Shown here: positions 25,430 to 31,156 of the stretch, piece after piece | How positions within the stretch are numbered: position 1 is the first letter of the stretch | Layout: every line of letters begins with the position of its first letter | IMG/VR virus record: IMGVR_UViG_3300046171_000023 | Span: 1 to 51,846 of that record | DNA: 51,846 nucleotides | Direction: 5' to 3' (one strand) | DNA from: a virus | Notes under the pieces: model-generated | Told to the model about the DNA's origin: nothing | Database searches by the model: none | The model's input: the letters and a program-made list of their open reading frames with translations, nothing else | Position numbers and translations under genes: made by a program

Positions 25430-25852
25430 TTATTCTCCTGTAAATTGACTAGCAATACTTGCAATAATTTCAGGCAATCTTTCTTGCCAATCATTTGATA
25501 GTAAAGCTATTGCAAGTTTATTTTCAATGTTCTGTTTAATCTCCCAATCATTAGTTGACCATGAAATATTATCATCATAATCTGAATGTATTTTATAATT
25601 AGTAGTAAGACTTAAAGTTCTATTAAAGTTTTTAATAGCTATATTCATTTCATCTATAAGAATTCTTCTTTGTCTATAAAGTTCTCTTTCTTGGTCTTGA
25701 ATACCCTCTGCTTTAGTATGTAGCTTACGAATATTTTTAAGTTCCTTACTACTTTTTTCCATAGCTTGTTGCTCTTTAGAATTACTAACTTTAATAGTAT
25801 CTAATATCTCTTTGGCTATTGCCTCTTGTTCAAATTTTCTCATCTGTGTCAT
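25430..25852 (-). CDS. Coiled-coil hypothetical protein
   Basis: A 140-residue charged protein with a long coiled-coil region (about residues 5-75, including KELKNIRKLHTKAEG and ERELYRQRRILIDEMNIAIK). The C-terminal part contains WSTNDWEIKQNIENKLAIA. First gene after a 274-base non-coding stretch. Function unknown. Confidence 0.65.
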   Translation of the reverse strand: MTQMRKFEQEAIAKEILDTIKVSNSKEQQAMEKSSKELKNIRKLHTKAEGIQDQERELYRQRRILIDEMNIAIKNFNRTLSLTTNYKIHSDYDDNISWSTNDWEIKQNIENKLAIALLSNDWQERLPEIIASIASQFTGE

Positions 25853-26126
25853 AATATATCTCCATATATAATTTAGTTAATAAAAATGTGATTATTGAAG
25901 TCGTTGGTGTAGTTCTCATACTTCATTTATCCTTAACCTTTTTTTCAAGGTTTTTACAAAGGCTCATCTTATAATCACAAGGCAGTTTTTGGTTAGTGAT
26001 ACCTAGCACTATAATTATAATGGGCAGTTGGATTAACTATGGATAGTTCATTAACTGCTAATTTCCCTATCAACCCTCGCATTATAATGGCAGTTTTTTC
26101 AGCAGGTCTGCCAACTTCTATATTTT
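25853..26126. promoter_or_regulatory. Non-coding stretch with a thrice-repeated TATAAT/GGCAGTT motif
   Basis: No gene is visible. TTATAATCACAAGGCAGTTTTT (25969-25990), ATTATAATGGGCAGTTGG (26014-26031) and ATTATAATGGCAGTTTTTTC (26081-26100) repeat the same pair of elements. ATTATAAT is self-complementary, so a -10-like box faces both ways. A small stem AACCTT/AAGGTT followed by T's lies at 25934-25954. Likely control region for the coiled-coil gene; no clean -35 is visible. Confidence 0.5.
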
Positions 26127-26531
26127 TTAAGCAAACAATCTGCTAAATGTTAAGCCTAATCTAGCAAAGAAACCATTGGTTGTGTAATACTCATAGTCAT
26201 TAATAATTTCTAAAGTATCTTGAACATCAATGTTCGTAGCTACTTCAAGTATCTGCATACCTTTGTTATCTTTACCAAGAGGTGTTCTTCTTACAAAATG
26301 TAAGGGCTTACTTGGATTAGATTTCTGATTATATACTGATACTCTACCAGCATGATACCCATTAAAAGTATCTCCTGTAGTAGTTTCATACCTTTCTTTG
26401 TTAGCTCTAACTCTAACAATATTTACACCTAAAAAGTTTGCTTTATTCCAAAGTGTTTGAATACTTTGTGGTGCTTTTTCTATTGATACTACAGTTGCAG
26501 TATCTCTTTTTCCATATACAATTTTACTCAT
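26127..26531 (-). CDS. Hypothetical protein
   Basis: A 134-residue soluble protein beginning MSKIVYGKRDTATVVSIEK with NIVRVRANKERYETTTGDTF and a closing FFARLGLTFSRLFA. Lys/Arg-rich, mixed alpha/beta. It starts three bases after the stop of the gene upstream. Family not recognised; the RVRANKER...GRVSVYN stretch could suit nucleic-acid contact, but this is speculative. Confidence 0.65.
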   Translation of the reverse strand: MSKIVYGKRDTATVVSIEKAPQSIQTLWNKANFLGVNIVRVRANKERYETTTGDTFNGYHAGRVSVYNQKSNPSKPLHFVRRTPLGKDNKGMQILEVATNIDVQDTLEIINDYEYYTTNGFFARLGLTFSRLFA

Positions 26532-26534
26532 ATT

Positions 26535-26744
26535 TTATCTCCATTCTTTATTATTATAAACTAATTTACCTGCTGACTTGTCATCAAGAAATAAATTAAT
26601 CGCCGTTTTGGTAGCAATTCTTCTACCTAACTCATAATTATATTCGTCATTATGAATTACTAAATCCCTAACTGAAAAACCATTATGGTCTTTTCTTTTA
26701 AGAACTTCTATTTTAGTCACATTGTGAAAACTTACATCTGCCAT
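26535..26744 (-). CDS. Small hypothetical protein
   Basis: A 69-residue protein: MADVSFHNVTKIEVLKRKDH... with strands and an Arg/Lys helix (LGRRIATKTAINLFLDDKS). It begins with Ala after Met and is coupled to the coiled-coil gene upstream (one-base gap). Family not recognised. Confidence 0.65.
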   Translation of the reverse strand: MADVSFHNVTKIEVLKRKDHNGFSVRDLVIHNDEYNYELGRRIATKTAINLFLDDKSAGKLVYNNKEWR

Positions 26745-26745
26745 T

Positions 26746-27045
26746 TTAATATACCTCTCTTGTTAATTTTACATCTAATACATAGCCTTCTTTCATTTGA
26801 TTAATTTCATCTTTTAATCCTTGAAAATCATTTTCTAAATCAGTTCTGATATTATCAGTTGCATATTCAAAATCATCTGCTTTTTCATTTAAATCAGCAA
26901 TTTGCTGTTCTAAATCTTCTGCAAGATATTTAGTATCTTCATATTGTGATGACATATCTTCTAATTCTCCTCTCAACTCTTGCATTTCAGCATATAGATT
27001 TTTTAATCCAAGTAATGCAATCAGTTTATTTTTTATAAATTCCAT
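26746..27045 (-). CDS. Acidic coiled-coil protein
   Basis: A 99-residue protein. After a short apolar start (MEFIKNKLIALLGLKNLYAE) it is a continuous coiled coil (MQELRGELEDMSSQYEDTKY..., LAEDLEQQIADLNEKADDF). It overlaps the gene before it by 20 bases. It might oligomerise or sequester a host protein; nothing specific can be recognised. Confidence 0.65.
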   Translation of the reverse strand: MEFIKNKLIALLGLKNLYAEMQELRGELEDMSSQYEDTKYLAEDLEQQIADLNEKADDFEYATDNIRTDLENDFQGLKDEINQMKEGYVLDVKLTREVY

Positions 27046-27166
27046 ATCTATCTCCTGTAGTTGGGTTAATATCTTCAGCTAATTCTTTATTAGCTTCTTC
27101 TGTTTCAGATTTTAATTCTTGTTCAGTCATAAAATCTAAAAAATCTATGTGGTCTATATCTTCCAT
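27026..27166 (-). CDS. 46-residue acidic protein behind a consensus promoter
   Basis: Start set at ATG 27166, with ATAGGAGATATT upstream. The product MEDIDHIDFLDFMTEQELKS... is very acidic with ELAEDINPTTGDRYGIYKK at the end. It is the first gene after the perfect TTGACA-N17-TATAAT promoter at 27.23 kb, which suggests strong early expression. Small acidic early proteins in phages often inhibit host enzymes, but no target can be named. Confidence 0.65.
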   Translation of the reverse strand: MEDIDHIDFLDFMTEQELKSETEEANKELAEDINPTTGDRYGIYKK

Positions 27167-27184
27167 AATATCTCCTATATTTAT

Positions 27185-27200
27185 GAGACTTTGAAGTCTC
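27185..27200 (-). promoter_or_regulatory. Leader hairpin before the 46-residue early gene
   Basis: GAGACTT and AAGTCTC form a perfect seven-base inverted repeat with a two-base centre, between the predicted transcription start (near 27214) and the ribosome-binding site. It could stabilise the 5' end of the mRNA or act as an operator. Confidence 0.5.
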
Positions 27201-27220
27201 GGTTGGTTGCTGACCGACAA

Positions 27221-27249
27221 ATTATATGTTTTTTCTCGGCAGATGTCAA
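27221..27249 (-). promoter_or_regulatory. Perfect consensus sigma-70 promoter
   Basis: On the minus strand TTGACA (27249-27244), 17 bases, TATAAT (27226-27221). Both hexamers and the spacing are exact consensus. The upstream 46 bases are repeated almost exactly above a second promoter at 27623-27650. Predicted start near 27214; drives 27166 and the genes beyond. Confidence 0.85.
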
Positions 27250-27290
27250 GCGTTTTAACAAACTTAAGATATATTTATAATCTTAAAATT
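27245..27290. repeat. Promoter-upstream direct repeat, copy 1
   Basis: 46 bases matching 27646-27691 at 42 positions, all four differences being transitions. Contains the -35 box edge, ACAAACTTAAGATATA and the dyad TTAAGAT-N9-ATCTTAA. Its far end overlaps the stop codon of the 93-residue gene. An AT-rich UP element or a regulator binding site is likely. Confidence 0.8.
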
Positions 27291-27564
27291 TAGATACAGT
27301 CCAAACTGTTCCCATTTCCATAGTCGTATCACTCAAATAATCATAGTTAGATTTTAAAAACACATGTCCCATTTTAGGAAACTTATGTCTATAAATTACT
27401 GACCTATCTTCTTTGAAAGCATTTCTGACTTTGAAAATGTAGCCTAACTCATTGATATACCGTTCAACTTTGTCAAGACTGTTAAACTTTAAAGTCTTGA
27501 GTTTTGCATCTTCAATGACTTGCATATTAGATTTACCATTTGGGTTTTTACATTTAATTTTCAT
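27283..27564 (-). CDS. Small basic hypothetical protein behind an early promoter
   Basis: Start set at ATG 27564, with ACAGGAGATATT upstream, almost the same ribosome-binding site as the gene at 27166. The 93-residue product begins MKIKCKNPNGKSNMQVIED and is basic, with YINELGYIFKVRNAFKED and HKFPKMGHVFLKSNYDYL. It ends inside repeat copy 1. Family not recognised. Confidence 0.65.
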   Translation of the reverse strand: MKIKCKNPNGKSNMQVIEDAKLKTLKFNSLDKVERYINELGYIFKVRNAFKEDRSVIYRHKFPKMGHVFLKSNYDYLSDTTMEMGTVWTVSKF

Positions 27565-27622
27565 AATATCTCCTGTTGTATTGAAAATAAAAGCAAGGAT
27601 TGTTCCCTGCCATGCCGAACCC

Positions 27623-27650
27623 ATTTTACCGACCAAGCCAAAAAAGTCAA
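27623..27650 (-). promoter_or_regulatory. Sigma-70-like promoter
   Basis: On the minus strand TTGACT (27650-27645), 16 bases, TAAAAT (27628-27623). Weaker than its twin at 27.23 kb but with the same 46-base upstream element. Predicted start near 27616, about 50 bases before ATG 27564. Confidence 0.65.
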
Positions 27651-27691
27651 GCGTCTTAACAAACTTAAGATATACTTATAATTTTAAGATT
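27646..27691. repeat. Promoter-upstream direct repeat, copy 2
   Basis: Second copy of the element at 27245-27290 (42 of 46 bases the same), at the same position relative to its promoter. It lies at the edge of the putative origin region. Confidence 0.8.
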
Positions 27692-27709
27692 GCTAGGACT
27701 TAAACACAA

Positions 27710-27995
27710 CTTTAAAATTATACTTAAATTATACTTAAATTTAAAAGTGCAAAAACTTAAAATTAAATTTAAATTCACAGGTTATCCACAGATATTTTAT
27801 ACTTATCCACAGGTAATTAACAGGATATACATAAGATATACACAGATTTGCCCTCAATTACCTGCCCAAATTTTAAAAATCCCTCAACCACCTGCAATGA
27901 ACTTAAAACTCGAGCTTAAACTTAAACTTAATTAAATTAATTATTTCTTTGGTATGGTATCCTGTCAATTATAAAAAGCAATTACGAAGTAATTT
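27710..27995. other. Candidate replication origin with DnaA boxes
   Basis: Two perfect DnaA boxes TTATCCACA (27782-27790 and 27803-27811, 21 bases apart) and a degenerate one (ATATACACA, 27836-27844) lie about every two to three helical turns. They are flanked by AT-rich direct repeats: ATTATACTTAA twice in tandem (27717-27738) and CTTAAA three times (27914-27931). A hairpin AATTAC-GAA-GTAATT follows at 27980-27994. No gene is present. This resembles a bacterial-type origin, where host DnaA would open the flanking AT-rich DNA. Position between early and late blocks fits. Functional proof is absent. Confidence 0.55.
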
Positions 27996-28040
27996 CACTA
28001 TTAAGAATCAGATTTGTTTTAAAATATAACTTATAGACAT

Positions 28041-28073
28041 AAAAAAACTCTCCCACTTGTAAGGCGAGAGAGT
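28041..28073 (-). terminator. Rho-independent terminator
   Basis: On the minus strand ACTCTCTCGC pairs with GTGGGAGAGT (ten pairs, two of them G-U) around a seven-base loop and is followed by seven T's. It lies eleven bases after the stop of the gene at 28084 and ends the short leftward unit that starts at the divergent promoter. Confidence 0.88.
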
Positions 28074-28083
28074 CTTTGAGGCT

Positions 28084-28356
28084 TTAGTTAGCCTGTTGTT
28101 TGAGATACGAAGCTATCTTGTCAAGATATACTTTTGGAAGAGATTTGCCTGTAATAAGCGAATGAGCTTTCTTGAAGGTTAGTCTTTCTTCTTTAGCAAG
28201 GCTATAAAGACAGCCTGTAATTTGCTTTTGAAGCTTCCAGTTCATCTTAGTACCATTCTTAGCGAATTTGTACCCAATGGCTTGACATTGACGGAACGAA
28301 GCTGGGCTTGAAGTTCTGTCTTTGTCGAACGTGTTTATATCAAATGTATTTTCCAT
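28084..28356 (-). CDS. Conserved marine phage protein
   Basis: A 90-residue basic protein: after MENTFDINTFDKDRTS it has SPASFRQCQAIGYKFAK..., MNWKLQKQITGCLYSLAKEE, LTFKKAHSLITGKSLPK and YLDKIASYLKQQAN. I recall this SPASFRQ/WKLQKQ/FKKAHSLI pattern as recurrent in marine phages; function unknown. Strong ribosome-binding site (AAAGGAGAAAAAT). Last gene before the terminator near 28.05 kb. Confidence 0.75.
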   Translation of the reverse strand: MENTFDINTFDKDRTSSPASFRQCQAIGYKFAKNGTKMNWKLQKQITGCLYSLAKEERLTFKKAHSLITGKSLPKVYLDKIASYLKQQAN

Positions 28357-28367
28357 ATTTTTCTCCT

Positions 28368-28550
28368 TTAAGAAATGGATTTATAAATACCTGCAATGTA
28401 GTCTTGCAAGTGGTTAGTATCAGAAGCATTAGTGCATCTGACTTTCACAGCATGAATGCCACTTATGAATAAATCCATAGTGTACATTTGTGCTGAAGAA
28501 ATTGTTGGAAACTCTAGGGTTTCGTTGTTTGAGTAGCTGACTAGTATCAT
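28368..28550 (-). CDS. Small hypothetical protein
   Basis: A 60-residue protein, MILVSYSNNETLEFPTISSA..., with a beta start and a helix (AQMYTMDLFISGI) and a single Cys. AAGGAGATACT precedes ATG 28550. First coding sequence after the structured 1-kb stretch on the leftward transcript. Family not recognised. Confidence 0.65.
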   Translation of the reverse strand: MILVSYSNNETLEFPTISSAQMYTMDLFISGIHAVKVRCTNASDTNHLQDYIAGIYKSIS

Positions 28551-28581
28551 AGTATCTCCTTATTAAATAGGTTCTTTTGCA

Positions 28582-29245
28582 CATGAAGATTTTCAAGTAC
28601 AAGTGCTTGAGTTTTGTGAGGTTTTGGGAACAAAAGTTTTATAGATTTCCGAGTCTTCGAGGAAATACTGTAAACACTTGTACTTTAAAATCTTTATGTA
28701 ATTGTAAACCTGTTTAATGGAGATGCATATGATTCTTGTTAGGTACTTAAGCGACTAAGCCCAGAGTTTCCACGATTTATTAGTGCAAGTGTGCAGTATG
28801 GTTTTAGTCGTTAGTGGGATTTATGTTGTGGAACAAAAGCATGGGCTAATGCAAGGATGCTAAACACTTGGAAGGCTTTACAATTGCAGAGTATTTATGG
28901 ATTTGTTTCTTGAAGGAAGGGAAAATGTGAGAAAATCCTTTTGATATAGATGCGTTTGAGAACGACTAGAACTTCAGTTCAGATTTGTTTTGTCGGTGTC
29001 TCGCCATTGGTTATACAAATTACGTTAAGAGTGGTGCTTTAGTTGAACTAGGAAGGTTTTAAAGTAGATTAGAGGTTGTCAATGACATAGTCTTGATAGA
29101 GAAGGAAGACTCTTAAGCACCTTCAAGAAAGATTATTTGGGCATTTAAAATTTAGGCAAATCCCAAAAGTGTATCTTAGCACGATAGATTTGTGTCCAAA
29201 GAACAGAGCTGAGTAATGCCCAAAGAATCCGAAGCCTTCCAAGTG
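28582..29245. ncRNA. Candidate large structured RNA (or structured leader)
   Basis: About 1,040 bases (28551-29591) hold no gene, but much of the stretch is mutually complementary. Pairings: 28582-28605 with 28675-28698 (24 positions, one G-U, one mismatch); 28700-28708 with 28877-28885 (perfect 9); 28750-28758 with 28804-28812 (9, one G-U); 28865-28878 with 29232-29245 (perfect 14); 29131-29145 with 29215-29229 (14 of 15). Inside the first stem ATTTCC/GGAAAT and TTTTGT/ACAAAA make a three-way junction. The promoter at 29529-29557 would transcribe it leftward, while G-U pairs slightly favour the plus strand, so strand is left open. Size is in the class of giant phage RNAs such as GOLLD, but identity is not established. 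Confidence 0.5.
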
Positions 29246-29528
29246 GGAGAGAAACCACAAAGGTCTAAAGTTATACTCCACTCAAATATGATTTATAAGG
29301 TGGGCAGGAGACCATACCCTCTACCCTATATATCTATAGCATGATTATACATTTTCTAGGATAATGGTCATTAACCAGAACTAGTTAACGCCCCGACATT
29401 AAAACTCTAAAGTCTTTGTAGTATTTAAAGGTATTTATTACACCCACAATATAGTCTCTCTACTAGGGAGCCAATAGTTTTGGAGGGGGTGTGTTTTGGT
29501 TATATTGAACCCGGGAGGGCACAATGTT
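29246..29528. other. Non-coding stretch between structured block and divergent promoter
   Basis: No gene is visible. If transcribed from the leftward promoter it is the 5' 270 bases of the leader. Weak local pairings are present, for example GGTGT/ATACC near 29430-29444 on the minus strand and GGTT/AACC near 29500-29512. No tRNA cloverleaf can be drawn. Confidence 0.5.
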
Positions 29529-29557
29529 AGTATAGCATCTAAATCACGATTTGTCAA
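29529..29557 (-). promoter_or_regulatory. Leftward sigma-70 promoter (divergent pair)
   Basis: On the minus strand TTGACA (29557-29552), 17 bases, TATACT (29534-29529). Predicted start near 29522. It would read the structured stretch, then the genes at 28368-28550 and 28084-28356, to the terminator near 28.05 kb. Its -35 box faces the -35 of the rightward promoter 14 bases away. Confidence 0.82.
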
Positions 29558-29571
29558 TACCTAATTTAAAC

Positions 29572-29600
29572 TTGACAACTTTAAAATTAGAGTGTATACT
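29572..29600 (+). promoter_or_regulatory. Rightward sigma-70 promoter (divergent pair), late genes
   Basis: TTGACA (29572-29577), 17 bases, TATACT (29595-29600). The expected start, seven bases after the -10 box, is 29607, the A of the small-terminase ATG. TTGTCAA (29551-29557) and TTGACAA (29572-29578) form a seven-base inverted repeat joining both -35 boxes, where one bound protein could control both directions. Confidence 0.82.
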
Positions 29601-29606
29601 AGATTC

Positions 29607-30035
29607 ATGGCTATATTACCAAGTGTTGATACTACAACAACAAAAAGAGAACTAACAGATAAACAGAAGTCTTTCCTAGAGCACCTAGTTAATACTAGTG
29701 GTGATGCTAAGAAAGCTGCTGAACTTGCTGGTTATTCTTCACATTATCATCATGTTGTAAAGACTTTAAAGTCTGAGATACTAGAACTCACTCAAGAGAT
29801 ACTAGCAAACTCTGCACCTAAAGCAGCTTTTAAACTTGTAGAGATAATGGAATCTAAAAAACCTATAGTACAAGCAGCAAATAAACTTACTGCTGCACAG
29901 ACTTTATTAGATAGAGTTGGTGTTAGTAGAGTAGATAAAGTAGATGTAAATCATAACATGGCTAGTGGTGGTATCTTTTTGATGCCTGATAAAGCTCCTG
30001 TAGTTATAGATGCAGAGGATGCAGAGTATGACTAA
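29607..30035 (+). CDS. Terminase small subunit (probable), leaderless start
   Basis: Start set at ATG 29607; a GTG in frame at 29592 lies within the promoter. The 142-residue product has KRELTDKQKSFLEHL, the helix-turn-helix-like DAKKAAELAGYSS, a helical middle (APKAAFKLVEIM, AAQTLLDRVGVSR) and a C-terminal LMPDKAPVVID. This matches the small-terminase layout in marine podoviruses: DNA recognition at the N terminus, oligomerisation in the middle. No Shine-Dalgarno sequence precedes it. First gene of the rightward late unit, 2 kb before the large terminase. Confidence 0.78.
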   Translation: MAILPSVDTTTTKRELTDKQKSFLEHLVNTSGDAKKAAELAGYSSHYHHVVKTLKSEILELTQEILANSAPKAAFKLVEIMESKKPIVQAANKLTAAQTLLDRVGVSRVDKVDVNHNMASGGIFLMPDKAPVVIDAEDAEYD

Positions 30036-30204
30036 ACTTTGGATAACTGAACATGTTAATGAAGATGGAGCTGCAATAGGTCCATACATTAAAGCTGATA
30101 CAGTTGCTGAAGCAAATAGAATAGCTATACAATATGGGTTGTTAGTTTTAGGAGAGATTCAAGAACTACAACACGATAACTTTAAAGAAGAGGTAATACA
30201 CTAA
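30028..30204 (+). CDS. Small hypothetical protein
   Basis: Start set at ATG 30028, overlapping the terminase stop by eight bases; 58 residues beginning MTKLWITEHVNEDGAAIGPY with ADTVAEANRIAIQYGLLVLG. The AEANRIA..YGL pattern suggests a small alpha/beta fold. Its stop shares one base with the next ATG. Function unknown. Confidence 0.65.
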   Translation: MTKLWITEHVNEDGAAIGPYIKADTVAEANRIAIQYGLLVLGEIQELQHDNFKEEVIH

Positions 30205-30491
30205 TGGCTAAAAAGAAAGATTCAAGATTAGCAAAAGCAGGAGTAAGTGGTTATAACAAACCTAAAAGAACTCCAAGTCACAAAACTAAATCACATGTAG
30301 TTGTTGCTAAAGTTGGCGATAAAATTAAAACTATTAGATTTGGACAACAAGGTGTGCGTGGTGCTGGTAAGAATCCAACAACTGCAAAAGACAAAGCTAG
30401 AAAAAAATCTTATTATGCAAGACATAATGCACAAGATTCTAAACCTAGTAAGTTAAGTGCAAGGTATTGGTCACATAAAGTTAAATGGTAA
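30204..30491 (+). CDS. Small basic phage protein, DUF6321-like
   Basis: A 95-residue, strongly basic protein: MAKKKDSRLAKAGVSGYNKP..., TKSHVVVAKVGDKIKTIRFG, QQGVRGAGKNPTTAKDKARK and a closing SARYWSHKVKW. I recall this sequence type as very common in phages and assign it to DUF6321 from memory. It may bind nucleic acid or be a minor head protein; no function is known. Confidence 0.7.
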   Translation: MAKKKDSRLAKAGVSGYNKPKRTPSHKTKSHVVVAKVGDKIKTIRFGQQGVRGAGKNPTTAKDKARKKSYYARHNAQDSKPSKLSARYWSHKVKW

Positions 30492-30493
30492 AA

Positions 30494-30562
30494 ATGTTTA
30501 ATAAGTTACACAAGTTTATGAAGTGTGGTAGAATAAATAAAGTTTGGAAACTATTTGGCTAA
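30494..30562 (+). CDS. 22-codon upstream ORF coupled to iscU (tentative)
   Basis: ATG 30494 gives MFNKLHKFMKCGRINKVWKL plus FG and a TAA that overlaps the iscU start (TAATG). iscU has no good Shine-Dalgarno sequence of its own, so translational coupling through this short basic peptide is plausible. Ribosome-binding sequence is only GGTAAAA. Low confidence. Confidence 0.35.
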   Translation: MFNKLHKFMKCGRINKVWKLFG

Positions 30563-30981
30563 TGGCATATTCACAAAAAGTAGTTGATAGGTTTGAAAGT
30601 GTTTTAAACAATCCACAGAAACATTCTGTTGGAAGGTTTGACCCCAAAGACCCTAATGTTGCTACAGGAATAACAGGTGCTCCTGCATGTGGTGATGTTA
30701 TGAAACTACAAATTAAATTAAACAATGATGTTATAGAAGATGTCAAGTTTAAAACATATGGATGTGGAAGTGCTATTGCATCTTCTACTATGTTTGTAGA
30801 AATGTTAAAAGGTAAAACTATAGCAGAAGCTAAACTTATTAAAGATAAAGATATAGCAGAAGCTTTAGAACTACCACCAATCAAACTACATTGTAGTGTA
30901 TTAGCTGAAGATAGTATTAAAGAAGCTATAAAGAATTGGGAAGAAAAAATAGCACACAGGAAACATAATCATTATGGGTAA
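30562..30981 (+). CDS. iscU: Fe-S cluster assembly scaffold protein IscU
   Basis: A 139-residue IscU. Start set at ATG 30562 because MAYSQKVVDRFE matches bacterial IscU N termini; a TTG six codons upstream is unlikely. All cluster ligands are present: C43 and D45 (GAPACGD), C68 (TYGCGS), H110-C111 (KLHCSV), together with the HscA-recognition motif LPPIK (104-108) and LAEDSI. About eight extra residues lie near positions 15-25 compared with E. coli IscU (128). It sits in the late operon between small basic genes, with no iscS, hscA or fdx nearby, so it would use host partners. An auxiliary metabolic gene; benefit to the phage is unknown. Confidence 0.93.
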   Translation: MAYSQKVVDRFESVLNNPQKHSVGRFDPKDPNVATGITGAPACGDVMKLQIKLNNDVIEDVKFKTYGCGSAIASSTMFVEMLKGKTIAEAKLIKDKDIAEALELPPIKLHCSVLAEDSIKEAIKNWEEKIAHRKHNHYG

Positions 30982-31156
30982 ACAAATAGGAAGTGATGAA
31001 AAACCCATGGTGTTTAGAAAAAGTATTTATGGTAAAAGCGATGGTGGTAAAGGAGCTAGACCTAGAATAAATATTTTTTCAAAACAATATCAAGATAACT
31101 GGGATAAGATTTTTAATAAAGGAGAAAATAATGCCAAGAAAAAAAACAACGACTAA
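30974..31156 (+). CDS. Small basic hypothetical protein
   Basis: A 60-residue protein, MGKQIGSDEKPMVFRKSIYG..., rich in Lys, Gly and Asn, overlapping the iscU 3' end by eight bases and the next gene by 26. RPRINIFSKQYQDNWDKIF is its only structured-looking part. Function unknown; among four other small basic late proteins. Confidence 0.6.
   Translation: MGKQIGSDEKPMVFRKSIYGKSDGGKGARPRINIFSKQYQDNWDKIFNKGENNAKKKNND

Noticed and set aside
25934-25954. Hairpin AACCTT/AAGGTT followed by T's as a plus-strand terminator
   Set aside because: No plus-strand gene precedes it; the stem is only six bases, so chance is likely.
28741-28860. tmRNA-like wording on the minus strand (CTAACGACTAAAACC, GGGCTTAGTCG)
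   Set aside because: No tRNA-like acceptor end, no T-arm GTTCRA pairing and no tag ending in Ala-Leu-Ala-Ala or similar could be found; similarity is limited to short strings.
29461-29522. Possible tRNA in GGTTATATTGAACCCGGGAGGG
   Set aside because: Only one arm can be drawn; no anticodon or acceptor stem fits.
29592-29606. GTG start for the small terminase at 29592
   Set aside because: It lies inside the spacer and -10 box of the promoter and has no ribosome-binding site; ATG 29607 starts a protein with the expected N terminus.
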